From Agromyces cavernae (GTDB lineage Bacteria > Actinomycetota > Actinomycetes > Actinomycetales > Microbacteriaceae), in NCBI RefSeq assembly GCF_021044935.1, contig NZ_JAJNMP010000002.1:992001-1056000 (forward strand): 64,000 nt of DNA, written 5' to 3'. Position numbers and translations under genes: made by a program. The notes below the pieces were generated by a model. That model did no database searches. It was not told the DNA's origin and was given only the letters and a program-made list of their open reading frames with translations. Positions within the stretch are counted from its first letter, which is position 1, and each line of letters begins with the position of its first letter. This document shows positions 36,714 to 43,441 of this stretch, one piece after another.

Positions 36714-37957
36714 AGGAAGGCCTTCCCTTCTCCTCGATACGTCGGGACGGTCTCGACGACCTCGTCGCCGTCGACGACCGCGAACTCGTTCAGGTGCTCG
36801 GCGAGCTCGCCCGACTTCGTGTGCCGGAACCAGACGCGATCGCCCGGTGCGAGCCGTCGCGCCGCGCTGCCCGAGACCGGAGTCTGCACCTCGCCCGCCA
36901 TCTCGCGCGGCTCCATGCGAAGGCCCTCGGGCCACACGATGCGGGGCAGCCGGTCGGCTGCGGGCGGGCCCGAGGCGATCCATCCGCCGCCGAGGATCGT
37001 CGCATGCACCGGGCCGGGCCGCCGCACGACGTCGAGCGCGAACGCCGCAGCGGGGGCGGGCGTGAACTGCTCGTAGCCATCGAACAGGTGGCCGCCGAAG
37101 ATGCCCGATCCCGCCGCGATCTCGGTGATCGACGGGTCTGCCGAGGTGCGCTCGAGCGAGCCCGTGCCGCCGCCGTTGACGAACTCGAGTTCCGTGTGCT
37201 CGCGGACCGCCGCCACGGCGCGTGAGCGACGCTCGACGAGCTCGGGCATCGAGCGCGACTGCATCCACCTGTTCACCGCGCCGTCGACCGGGCGCCCCTC
37301 GGGCCGGTTCACCACCCCGGCGATCTGCGCCTCGTACGACATCAGCCCGACGAGGTCGAAGCCGGGTCGCGCGACCACGTATGCCGCGAGAGCGCCCGCG
37401 TCGGCGGGGTCGTGCACGGGCGAGCGACGCACGCCGAGGTGCCCGAGCAGGGGGGCGTCCCACGATGCGTCGAGCTCGAGGCAGACGCGGATGGGCTCGC
37501 GGGCACGGGGCGGAAGCACGCTGTCGATGAGGTCGAGCTGCGCGGGTGAGTCGATCATGAGGGTGATACGGCGGGCGAGTTCGGCATCGGTCGCGAGCCG
37601 GCGGATGCTTCCCAGTTCGGCCGTGGGATACCCGACGACGAGGTCGTCGACGGTGTCGGCCAGCCACAGCGCCTCGGCGAGGGTGTAGGCGAGCACTCCG
37701 CGGTAGCCGGGCAGGCGCAGCAGCGCCTCGACGACCTCGCGAACGCGCAACGACTTCGACGCCACGCGGATGGGCATGCCGTTCGCACGGCGCAGCATGT
37801 CGAGCGCGTTGTGCCGCAGCGCGCCGAGGTGCAGGGCGCCGACCGGCGCGTCGAGATGCCGTGTCGCCTCGGTGAGGGCCGGCCAGTACTCCTCGGGCGA
37901 CGTCCAGGTCGCGGCATCCGCTGCCGGAATGCCGCGCTTGCGCAGGTCGAGTGCCAT
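36710..37957 (-). CDS. Amino acid deaminase/aldolase-like fold-III PLP protein (alanine racemase N-terminal domain)
   Basis: A 415-residue PLP protein of the alanine racemase/D-threonine aldolase/D-serine dehydratase fold. 'MPIRVASKSLRVREVV' (about 61-76) holds the PLP lysine at the start of the barrel, and 'FVNGGGTGSLERT' binds the phosphate. The C-terminal domain has 'GDRVWFRHTKSGELAEHLNEF', where the His residues may be the metal site of D-threonine aldolases. It overlaps both neighbours by one to four bases. Whether it racemises, deaminates or cleaves a D-amino acid is not known. Confidence 0.85.
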   Translation of the reverse strand: MALDLRKRGIPAADAATWTSPEEYWPALTEATRHLDAPVGALHLGALRHNALDMLRRANGMPIRVASKSLRVREVVEALLRLPGYRGVLAYTLAEALWLADTVDDLVVGYPTAELGSIRRLATDAELARRITLMIDSPAQLDLIDSVLPPRAREPIRVCLELDASWDAPLLGHLGVRRSPVHDPADAGALAAYVVARPGFDLVGLMSYEAQIAGVVNRPEGRPVDGAVNRWMQSRSMPELVERRSRAVAAVREHTELEFVNGGGTGSLERTSADPSITEIAAGSGIFGGHLFDGYEQFTPAPAAAFALDVVRRPGPVHATILGGGWIASGPPAADRLPRIVWPEGLRMEPREMAGEVQTPVSGSAARRLAPGDRVWFRHTKSGELAEHLNEFAVVDGDEVVETVPTYRGEGKAFL

Positions 37958-39231
37958 CAGCGCACGCTCCTGACCCGCGCGACGGCGAAGGCGCCGGCGA
38001 ACGAGAACGCGGCCCCGAGCAGGAAGACGAGCATGAACGAGCCCGAGACCACGACTGCCGCGGCGCCGATCATCGGCGCGACGGCCTGCGGCACGGCCGA
38101 GGCGATGTTCATGATGCCGAGGTCCTTGCCGCGCGAGGCCGCGTCGGGCAGGACCTGTGTCGCGAGCGCCTGGTCGACCGACAGGAAGCATCCGTAGCCG
38201 AGGCCGAGGAGACCGGCGCCGACCATGGCGACGGTGAGGTCGGGGAAGAGCCCGAGCAGCAGCGCGGCGAGGCCCTGCAGGGCCGATGCGACGAAGACGA
38301 ACATCTTGCGACGACCGAGGCGATCGGAGAGCTTGCCGAGCAGGAGCGAGGCCAGGATCACGAACACCATGTAGATGAGCGTCAGCACGATGAGGTCGTC
38401 TTCGGCGTTCTCGTCGTCGAGCTGGAACATCAGGAAGTACAGCAGCAGGCTCGTGCCGAGCGCGTTGCCGACCGAGACGAGCACGCGGCTGAGCAGCGTC
38501 CAGCCGAAGTCGGGGTGTTTGCGGGGGCTGATCCAGAATCCGGCGAGGATGCTCTTGGCCGTGACGCGTTCGCGTTCGCTCAGTGCGAGCGGCTGGTCGG
38601 CGCGCGTGAGGAACGGGATGGCGAGCACGAGGAGGATCGCGGCGAGCAGGACATAACCGAGCGACGCGTCGGTCACGAGTTCGGTCACGAGCACGAGGCC
38701 CACGATGATGCCGACGGCCTGCGGTGCCGACATCCAGCCCGAGACGAACCCGCGCTGGTTCACGGGCACCTGGTCGGAGATCGTCGCGGTGAGGGCGGCC
38801 GTCATGATGCAGAACCCGACGGATGCCGCGACCCACGTCGCCCCGATGGCCCAGATCTCGGTCTGGGCGCCGAGCGTGACGAGCGAGAGCCCGAAGACCA
38901 CCGCCCCGATCGCGATCCACGGGCGGCGGCGGCCGAAGCGCGACGTCGTGCGGTCGGAGAGGGCACCGGTGAGCGGGTACGCGATGATCGTCGCGATCGC
39001 GGCGACGCCCGAGATCATGCCGAACGCGACGACGCTGTCGACCCAGTTCTCGGGGTGGAGCTGCGCGTCGATCTGTGCGGGCAGCAGCAGCTGTACCGGC
39101 GTGAGCTGGGCCATCCAGATGCCGAACCAGACCGTCGTGAACGAGGCGATCCAGCCGGCGCCGACTCGGCGCGTCGGTTCGGCGAGCGCACTCGTCGCGG
39201 CATCCGTCAGGGGCAGATCGGCACGCGTCAT
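37957..39231 (-). CDS. MFS transporter (sugar/cation symporter-like)
   Basis: A 424-residue major facilitator with twelve hydrophobic segments. 'GALSDRTTSRFGRRRPWIAIGA' (short form: GALSDRTTSRFGRRRP, about 70-85) is the motif between helices 2 and 3 typical of GPH-like and related sugar carriers. 'GKLSDRLGRRKMFV' is the matching motif in the second half. ATG 39231 overlaps the TetR stop (ATGA), and its own stop overlaps the next start (TGATG), so all four genes form one transcript. It probably imports or exports the compound handled by the two enzymes. Confidence 0.92.
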   Translation of the reverse strand: MTRADLPLTDAATSALAEPTRRVGAGWIASFTTVWFGIWMAQLTPVQLLLPAQIDAQLHPENWVDSVVAFGMISGVAAIATIIAYPLTGALSDRTTSRFGRRRPWIAIGAVVFGLSLVTLGAQTEIWAIGATWVAASVGFCIMTAALTATISDQVPVNQRGFVSGWMSAPQAVGIIVGLVLVTELVTDASLGYVLLAAILLVLAIPFLTRADQPLALSERERVTAKSILAGFWISPRKHPDFGWTLLSRVLVSVGNALGTSLLLYFLMFQLDDENAEDDLIVLTLIYMVFVILASLLLGKLSDRLGRRKMFVFVASALQGLAALLLGLFPDLTVAMVGAGLLGLGYGCFLSVDQALATQVLPDAASRGKDLGIMNIASAVPQAVAPMIGAAAVVVSGSFMLVFLLGAAFSFAGAFAVARVRSVR

Positions 39232-39824
39232 CGGGTGTCGGCCATTCTCGTGAGGGCGTCGGCGGCAGCGGCTGCGACCGCGCGGGCGGCATCGTCGTCT
39301 CGATCGACGAGCCAGGTGAGGGTGAGTCCGTCGGTGAACGCGACGAGCACGCGGGCGACCCGGTCGACCGGGGATCGCCACCGCACGCCCGAATGCTCCG
39401 CGGCCACGTCGAGCGCATGAGCCGCGAGCTCGGTGTAGCGCGCATACTGTGCCGCGGCGAGCGGATGGCGCTCGGGCGACCGCAGCGCGTACTGGGTGAG
39501 CTCGAGCATCGCCTGCTCGTGCTCGGGATCGGCGCGCAGGTGCTCGAAATAGCGCAGCAGTCCGGCCTCGAGGATCTCGTGCAGCGTCTGCCCCGGGATC
39601 AGATCGGGCAGCACCGCCTGCTGCTCGCGGCTGATCACCGTCGTGATGAGCTCGTCGACGAGCTCGTCGCGCGACGCGAAGGCGTAGTGGAAGCTCGCGA
39701 GAGACATCCCCGCCTCGGCGACGATCGCCCGGGTCGTGGCCTGGGCGAGGCCGTTCCGCGAGACGACCCGCAGCGCCGCATCGATCAGCGCCGCACGCCG
39801 CTCGGTCGCGGGGATTCGGGTCAC
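39228..39824 (-). CDS. TetR family transcriptional regulator
   Basis: A 198-residue regulator leading the operon. The helix-turn-helix is near 10-55, with 'RRAALIDAALRVVSRNGLAQ' then 'TTRAIVAEAGMSLASFHYAF' (partly quoted), the YcdC/BetI-like pattern 'SFHYAF' being typical. The C-terminal helical domain has the TetR_C_6-like 'EQAMLELTQYALR'. GTG 39824 has AGGAG six bases ahead. A perfect GGGACA/TGTCCC palindrome lies 32 bases upstream and is the probable operator. Confidence 0.92.
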   Translation of the reverse strand: MTRIPATERRAALIDAALRVVSRNGLAQATTRAIVAEAGMSLASFHYAFASRDELVDELITTVISREQQAVLPDLIPGQTLHEILEAGLLRYFEHLRADPEHEQAMLELTQYALRSPERHPLAAAQYARYTELAAHALDVAAEHSGVRWRSPVDRVARVLVAFTDGLTLTWLVDRDDDAARAVAAAAADALTRMADTR

Positions 39825-39856
39825 GGTGCTCCTCTCGACGCCGGTGCCGACCGAAG

Positions 39857-39872
39857 TGGGACAGTTGTCCCA
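39857..39872. promoter_or_regulatory. TetR-type operator palindrome
   Basis: TGGGACAGTTGTCCCA is a perfect 7-bp inverted repeat with a 2-base centre in the 86-base gap between the tetR-type gene and ppx. Palindromes of this kind are usual targets of TetR regulators in actinobacteria. Confidence 0.75.
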
Positions 39873-39898
39873 GTCGGATCAGTATGCACGAAAACGGC

Positions 39899-39904
39899 TA
39901 CGCT
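39899..39904 (+). promoter_or_regulatory. -10 hexamer TACGCT of the ppx/gppA gene
   Basis: TACGCT, then CGCAGT, then ATG 39911. The operator palindrome ends 27 bases upstream, so TetR could also affect this gene. Confidence 0.5.
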
Positions 39905-39910
39905 CGCAGT

Positions 39911-40837
39911 ATGCGCCTCGGTGTTCTCGACGTCGGATCCAACACCGTGCACCTCCTCGTGGTCGACGCCCATCGCGGCGCGCGGCCGATCCCGATGTCG
40001 TCGCACAAGTCGGTGCTGCGCCTCATGCGCTACCTCGAGCCCGACGGCGCGATCAGCGAAGAGGGCGTGGCGGCGATCATCTCAGCAGTCGGCGACGCAG
40101 CGGCGATCGCGCGCGAGTCCGGCCTCGACGAGTTCCTCCCCTTCGCGACCTCGGCCATCCGCGAGGCCGCCAACGGCGAGGAGGTGCTCGACCGCGTCGC
40201 ACGCGAGACCGACGTCGAACTGCAGGTGCTCCCCGGCGAAGACGAGGCGAACCTGACGTTCCTCGCCGTGCGGCGCTGGTACGGCTGGTCGGCCGACAAC
40301 ATCCTGCTCTTCGATATCGGCGGCGGCTCGCTCGAGCTCACGCAGGGCGTCGACGAGGTGCCCGACGTCGCACGCTCGGTCCCCCTCGGCGCGGGTCGCT
40401 CGACGGTCGAGTTCCTGCCCGACGACCCGCCCTCCGAAGACCAGGTCGCCCGCCTGCGCGCGCACGCGCGCGAACTGCTCGCCGCCGAGGTCGGCGCCTT
40501 CCGCCACCTGCCCTCACCCGACCACGTCGTCGGCTCCTCGAAGACCATCCGCTCGCTCGCGCGGCTTGCGGGCCACATCGCCGAGGGCGTCGGATCGAGC
40601 GATCGCTACGTGCTCACGCGCCGCGGCCTCGACGACTGGACCCCGCGCCTCGCCAAGATCCCGGCCGACTCACGACCCGCCCTGCCCGGCATCACCGCCG
40701 ACCGCACGTTCCAGATCGTCGCGGGCGCGGTCGTGCTCTCCGAGGCCATGCGCGCGTTCGACGTGCGAGAACTCGAGGTGTCGCCGTGGGCGCTGCGTGA
40801 AGGACTCATCCTGCGGCGCCTCGACATCATGGAGTGA
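39911..40837 (+). CDS. Ppx/GppA family exopolyphosphatase
   Basis: A 308-residue phosphatase of the ASKHA fold that hydrolyses polyphosphate or pppGpp. '[19 protein letters not shown]' at the start gives the phosphate-1 loop (DVGSNT, 7-12). '[12 protein letters not shown]' and '[13 protein letters not shown]' (phosphate-2 loop DIGGGS) follow, and '[10 protein letters not shown]' near the end is common to the short actinobacterial Ppx1-type proteins. At this length it lacks the C-terminal HD domain of long Ppx. ATG 39911 is preferred over 39884 on promoter spacing. Confidence 0.94.
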   Translation: MRLGVLDVGSNTVHLLVVDAHRGARPIPMSSHKSVLRLMRYLEPDGAISEEGVAAIISAVGDAAAIARESGLDEFLPFATSAIREAANGEEVLDRVARETDVELQVLPGEDEANLTFLAVRRWYGWSADNILLFDIGGGSLELTQGVDEVPDVARSVPLGAGRSTVEFLPDDPPSEDQVARLRAHARELLAAEVGAFRHLPSPDHVVGSSKTIRSLARLAGHIAEGVGSSDRYVLTRRGLDDWTPRLAKIPADSRPALPGITADRTFQIVAGAVVLSEAMRAFDVRELEVSPWALREGLILRRLDIME

Positions 40838-40845
40838 CGAGCTGA

Positions 40846-41643
40846 TCACGGCCTCGGCGGTCGCCGGCCGGGCCTCACCGTGAGGACCTGGTTCGCGAAG
40901 CCGACGGGGCCGGCGACGTCGTGGAGCACCGTGCTCGTCACACCCTGCCCGGAGGGACCGAACGTGGTCGTGGTGTCCAGGCCGACCCAGTGCCCGCCCG
41001 GCTGACGGTGCAGGTGGATGGTCAGGTCCATGTTGGGGAACATCCATTCATCGGGACGCTCCCGCGCACCGAGGCCGTTGGCGATGTCGATGAGCGCGAC
41101 GTACGAGGCGAGCGGGCTCGCGACTTCACCGGCGACGAGGTCGACCGCGGTCGTCACCCATGCGGTGGCGCGGCCGGGCTGCAGCGGACGGACCGGGCGG
41201 ACCTCGAGCGACGCGACGAAACCTCCGGGCCACATCGAGCTCATCTGCCACCGCGCGAGGGTGTCGGGCTCGGCGAGCGGATCGGGTCCGCCGCCGGCGA
41301 CGGACGTCGTGTCGGTCTCGGTCAGGTACCAGGCGTGCGCGCGGGCAACGTCGCGCCCTGCGATGCGCACGATGGCGTCGACGAGCTCGATGGTGCGGCC
41401 GCCTCGCGCGGTGGTGACGACGATCTCGCACTCGTCTGACGAGAGGCGTCCGAGGATGTCGAAGCTGATCCGGCCGAGCAGCATGCCGTTCTCGGGGCTG
41501 CCCGCCCGATGCCGTTCGATCGCGTGCACGATGAGACCACCCAGTGGGCTGAAGTGCAGTTCGGTCGGGTCCCATCCGCCGCCGGTATGGGCGGTGGGCC
41601 GGAACCGCCGCTCATCCACACGCTCGAAGTAGGCCTCGTTCAT
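40846..41643 (-). CDS. Acyl-CoA thioesterase-like protein (TesB-type double hotdog)
   Basis: A 265-residue protein with the two-hotdog layout of TesB-type thioesterases. The first hotdog is about 1-125: 'GGLIVHAIERHR' lies at the start of the central helix and 'LLGRISFDILGRL' on the strand after it. The second is about 135-260, with 'ANGLGARERPDEWMFPNMDLTIHL' as the conserved block containing the catalytic Asp, quoted here in part (FPNMDLTIHL). It should hydrolyse an acyl-CoA, chain unknown. ATGA overlap with the upstream RraA-like gene shows a two-gene operon. Confidence 0.85.
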   Translation of the reverse strand: MNEAYFERVDERRFRPTAHTGGGWDPTELHFSPLGGLIVHAIERHRAGSPENGMLLGRISFDILGRLSSDECEIVVTTARGGRTIELVDAIVRIAGRDVARAHAWYLTETDTTSVAGGGPDPLAEPDTLARWQMSSMWPGGFVASLEVRPVRPLQPGRATAWVTTAVDLVAGEVASPLASYVALIDIANGLGARERPDEWMFPNMDLTIHLHRQPGGHWVGLDTTTTFGPSGQGVTSTVLHDVAGPVGFANQVLTVRPGRRPPRP

Positions 41644-42344
41644 TCCTCGATGGCCCCACCGATGGAACGGAGGTGCTGACGGAAGGTCGTGCCGTCGCGA
41701 TCCCTCGCCGCCAGGAACTCGGTGAACCGGGCCTGCTCGCGGAAGCCGGTACCGAGGTTCATGCGGGCGGCCTGATGGCGTTCGGTGTCGCGGATCGTGG
41801 TCGCGAGTGCGGCGATCTCGGCGGCGCGGTCGAAGGGCAGGAAGAGCACACCGTCGTCGTCGCCGAGCACGAAGTCCTCCGCGGTCACCGTGTGCATGCC
41901 GAACCTGGCGGCGGTGAGCGCGTCGGCCTCCTGGTCGTCGAGGCGTTGCGGGCCGCCGGGCAGCGTGCCCCGGCTGAAGACGGGCAGCCGGATGTCGCGA
42001 AGCTCACGCGAGTCGCGGTGCAGGCCCCAGATCACGATGCCCGCCAGCCCGGCATTCCGGGCCTCCAATGCGACGAGATCACCCACGCACGCCTCGTCCT
42101 CCCGGCCGGCGTTGTCGACGACGAGCACATCGCCCGGCTCGGACCGCTCGAAGGCCTCGAGGAACACGTCGACGCTGCCGACATGACGTGCCGGCCGGGC
42201 GCGTCCGACGACATGCGTGTTCAGCCAGATCGGGCGGATGCCTGCGGGAGCCTGACGGACCGGAATCCCCAGGCGCATGATGGCGTCGGCGACATGCGGG
42301 GTCGTGAGGTCCAGGTAGGTGCGTTGCAGTTCGACGGCGTCCAT
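41640..42344 (-). CDS. RraA-like / 4-carboxy-4-hydroxy-2-oxoadipate aldolase family protein
   Basis: A 234-residue protein of the RraA/HMG-CHA aldolase fold, whose members cleave 4-hydroxy-2-oxo diacids with a divalent metal, or inhibit RNase E. Landmarks are 'PGDVLVVDNAGREDEACVGD' (about 70-89), 'AGIVIWGLHRDS' with the metal-linked Arg-Asp (about 102-113), and 'LPVFSRGTLPGG'. Being paired with an acyl-CoA thioesterase gene argues for a catabolic aldolase rather than an RNase regulator. GAGGAG four bases before ATG 42344 fixes the start. A broken Lrp-type regulator is divergent. Confidence 0.86.
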   Translation of the reverse strand: MDAVELQRTYLDLTTPHVADAIMRLGIPVRQAPAGIRPIWLNTHVVGRARPARHVGSVDVFLEAFERSEPGDVLVVDNAGREDEACVGDLVALEARNAGLAGIVIWGLHRDSRELRDIRLPVFSRGTLPGGPQRLDDQEADALTAARFGMHTVTAEDFVLGDDDGVLFLPFDRAAEIAALATTIRDTERHQAARMNLGTGFREQARFTEFLAARDRDGTTFRQHLRSIGGAIEE

Positions 42345-42384
42345 GATTCTCCTCAGTGGGCTGGGGTCGGAACAGGTGGGTTCA

Positions 42385-42823
42385 ATCTTGCTCCTACGCC
42401 ATCGCCGGCTGGGTGGCGTGGATCAGTTGCTCGACCAGCAGGACCGCACCGATGCCGAGCGTTTCTCCATGCCACCGTCGGCTGAAGGCACTCGAGCACG
42501 CCGGAGTCATCAGCGGATACCACGCGCACCTCGACCCGAGCACGGTGGGTCTCAACTTCGAGACCCTCGTGTTCGTGACCATGCACGCCGCCGACCGCAC
42601 GACCGTGGACGCGTTCGAGCAAGCCGTCACGGAGATCCCGCAGATTCTTCAGGCACAGCGGCTCTTCGGTGACCCCGACTACCTCCTGCGTGTCATCGCG
42701 AAGGATCTGCCGCTTTCCAGCAGTTGTACGACGAACGCATTCGCCACGCTCCCGGGCGTGCAGCGCCTCAGTTCCACCCTCGTCATGAAGAGCGTCGTCG
42801 AAGACCGGCCGCTTCCCATCTGA
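42385..42823 (+). pseudogene. Lrp/AsnC family regulator, broken by deletion and frameshifts
   Basis: Three frames are needed to read it. 'VDQLLDQQDRT' (the start of the Lrp DNA-binding helices) is in one frame. From 'PMPSVSPCHRRLKALEHAGVISGYHA' (short form SPCHRRLKALEHAGVI) it continues in another, with about nine residues of the helix-turn-helix missing near 42450-42465. The effector domain is good until 'RVIAKDL', then about 28 bases (42711-42740) make sense only in a shifted frame (FQQLYDER) before 'ATLPGVQRLSSTLVMK' resumes. It once probably controlled the divergent RraA-like/thioesterase operon. It ends normally at 42823. Confidence 0.8.
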
Positions 42824-42916
42824 CCGGGTTCCACGGGTCGTGAAGCAGCAGCAGGCGTCGCACTCTCGGGGTGCCCCTCCGGAGGAGAGTCTGAGCACGG
42901 CGGCCCAGCCAGCCGG

Positions 42917-43213
42917 TCAGCGGTCGATGAAGTCGTACTCCTGGAACGCGGCGACTTCGGGCACCCAACGCTCAGCGACGAAGGCGACGTGCGCGGGGTG
43001 CGCGTCGTAGGCACGGTACGCCTGTTCGTCGGCGAACACCATCGAGAACTGCAGTGTCAGGTCGCTCTTCGCACTCACTTGATCGCGGATGCGGAAATCC
43101 TGTACTCCGGGGATGCCGGTGAGGATCTCCCGCGCGTCGACGAGGAACGCGTCGTACTCCGTGCTCCCCTTCTCGTGATTCAGGCGGAAGACGACGGTGT
43201 GCGCGAGAGACAT
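42917..43213 (-). CDS. Dabb family protein (stress-responsive A/B barrel)
   Basis: A 98-residue dimeric ferredoxin-like barrel protein of the Dabb family. It starts 'LAHTVVFRLN' with the usual HxVxF strand and has 'IPGVQDFRIRDQ' and the closing 'HPAHVAFVAERWVPEVA', where the His of 'HPAHVAF' is the family-typical motif. Members include plant stress proteins and polyketide/alkylresorcinol cyclases such as olivetolic acid cyclase. The substrate is unknown. The ATG at 43213 has GTCTCTC-type sequence upstream and no strong ribosome site. Confidence 0.88.
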   Translation of the reverse strand: MSLAHTVVFRLNHEKGSTEYDAFLVDAREILTGIPGVQDFRIRDQVSAKSDLTLQFSMVFADEQAYRAYDAHPAHVAFVAERWVPEVAAFQEYDFIDR

Positions 43214-43275
43214 TCCCCCAGCGTACTGAGTGCGAGTCGGCAGCGGCAGGCGTTTGCCGGGCTGCGAACGCAGAA

Positions 43276-43324
43276 AAGGCTCGAACCCCAGCCCTGCGAT
43301 TCCTCGGGCCGAGGTTCGAACCTT
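43276..43324 (-). terminator. Hairpin downstream of the tRNA gene
   Basis: On the minus strand AAGGTTCGAACC begins the left arm nine bases after the tRNA discriminator and pairs (one G-U) with GGGGTTCGAGCCTT, followed by TTCT. The arms resemble a tRNA T-loop (GGTTCGAACC), so it may derive from tRNA sequence. Confidence 0.6.
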
Positions 43325-43333
43325 GTGCCCGGG

Positions 43334-43407
43334 TGCTCCCGCTGGGATTCGAACCCAGACTGAGGCGAGTTTAAGTCGCCTGCCTCTGCCGATTGGGCTA
43401 CGGGAGC
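43334..43407 (-). tRNA. tRNA with anticodon UAA (Leu), short variable loop
   Basis: 74 bases fold as a complete cloverleaf: acceptor GCTCCCG/CGGGAGC with discriminator A, D arm from GCC/GGC, anticodon stem GGCGA/TCGCC with loop CTTAAAC (U33, anticodon TAA), five-base variable loop TCAGT, and T arm CTGGG-TTCGAAT-CCCAG. UAA reads the leucine codon UUA. Bacterial leucine tRNAs normally have a long variable arm (class II), and this one does not. CCA is not encoded. It follows ndh, with a perfect hairpin ending at the base before G1. Confidence 0.9.
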
Positions 43408-43433
43408 GCGGCGCCGCACGGTGGCGGCGCCGC
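43408..43433 (-). terminator. Perfect hairpin between ndh and the tRNA
   Basis: GCGGCGCCGC (43424-43433) and its complement (43408-43417) enclose six bases. It begins eight bases after the ndh stop and ends exactly where the tRNA begins, so it may be an ndh terminator, a tRNA 5' leader, or both. Confidence 0.7.
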
Positions 43434-43441
43434 GACCCACA

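Noticed and set aside
42356-42823. Reading the Lrp region as one intact 155-codon gene
   Set aside because: The first 35 codons and a stretch near residue 120 do not resemble Lrp in that frame, while other frames supply the expected sequence at exactly those places.
43334-43407. The tRNA as a suppressor or a shifted-anticodon reading
   Set aside because: The anticodon stem pairs perfectly over five bases with a seven-base loop and U33 in place, so the anticodon is TAA, which reads UUA and not a stop codon.
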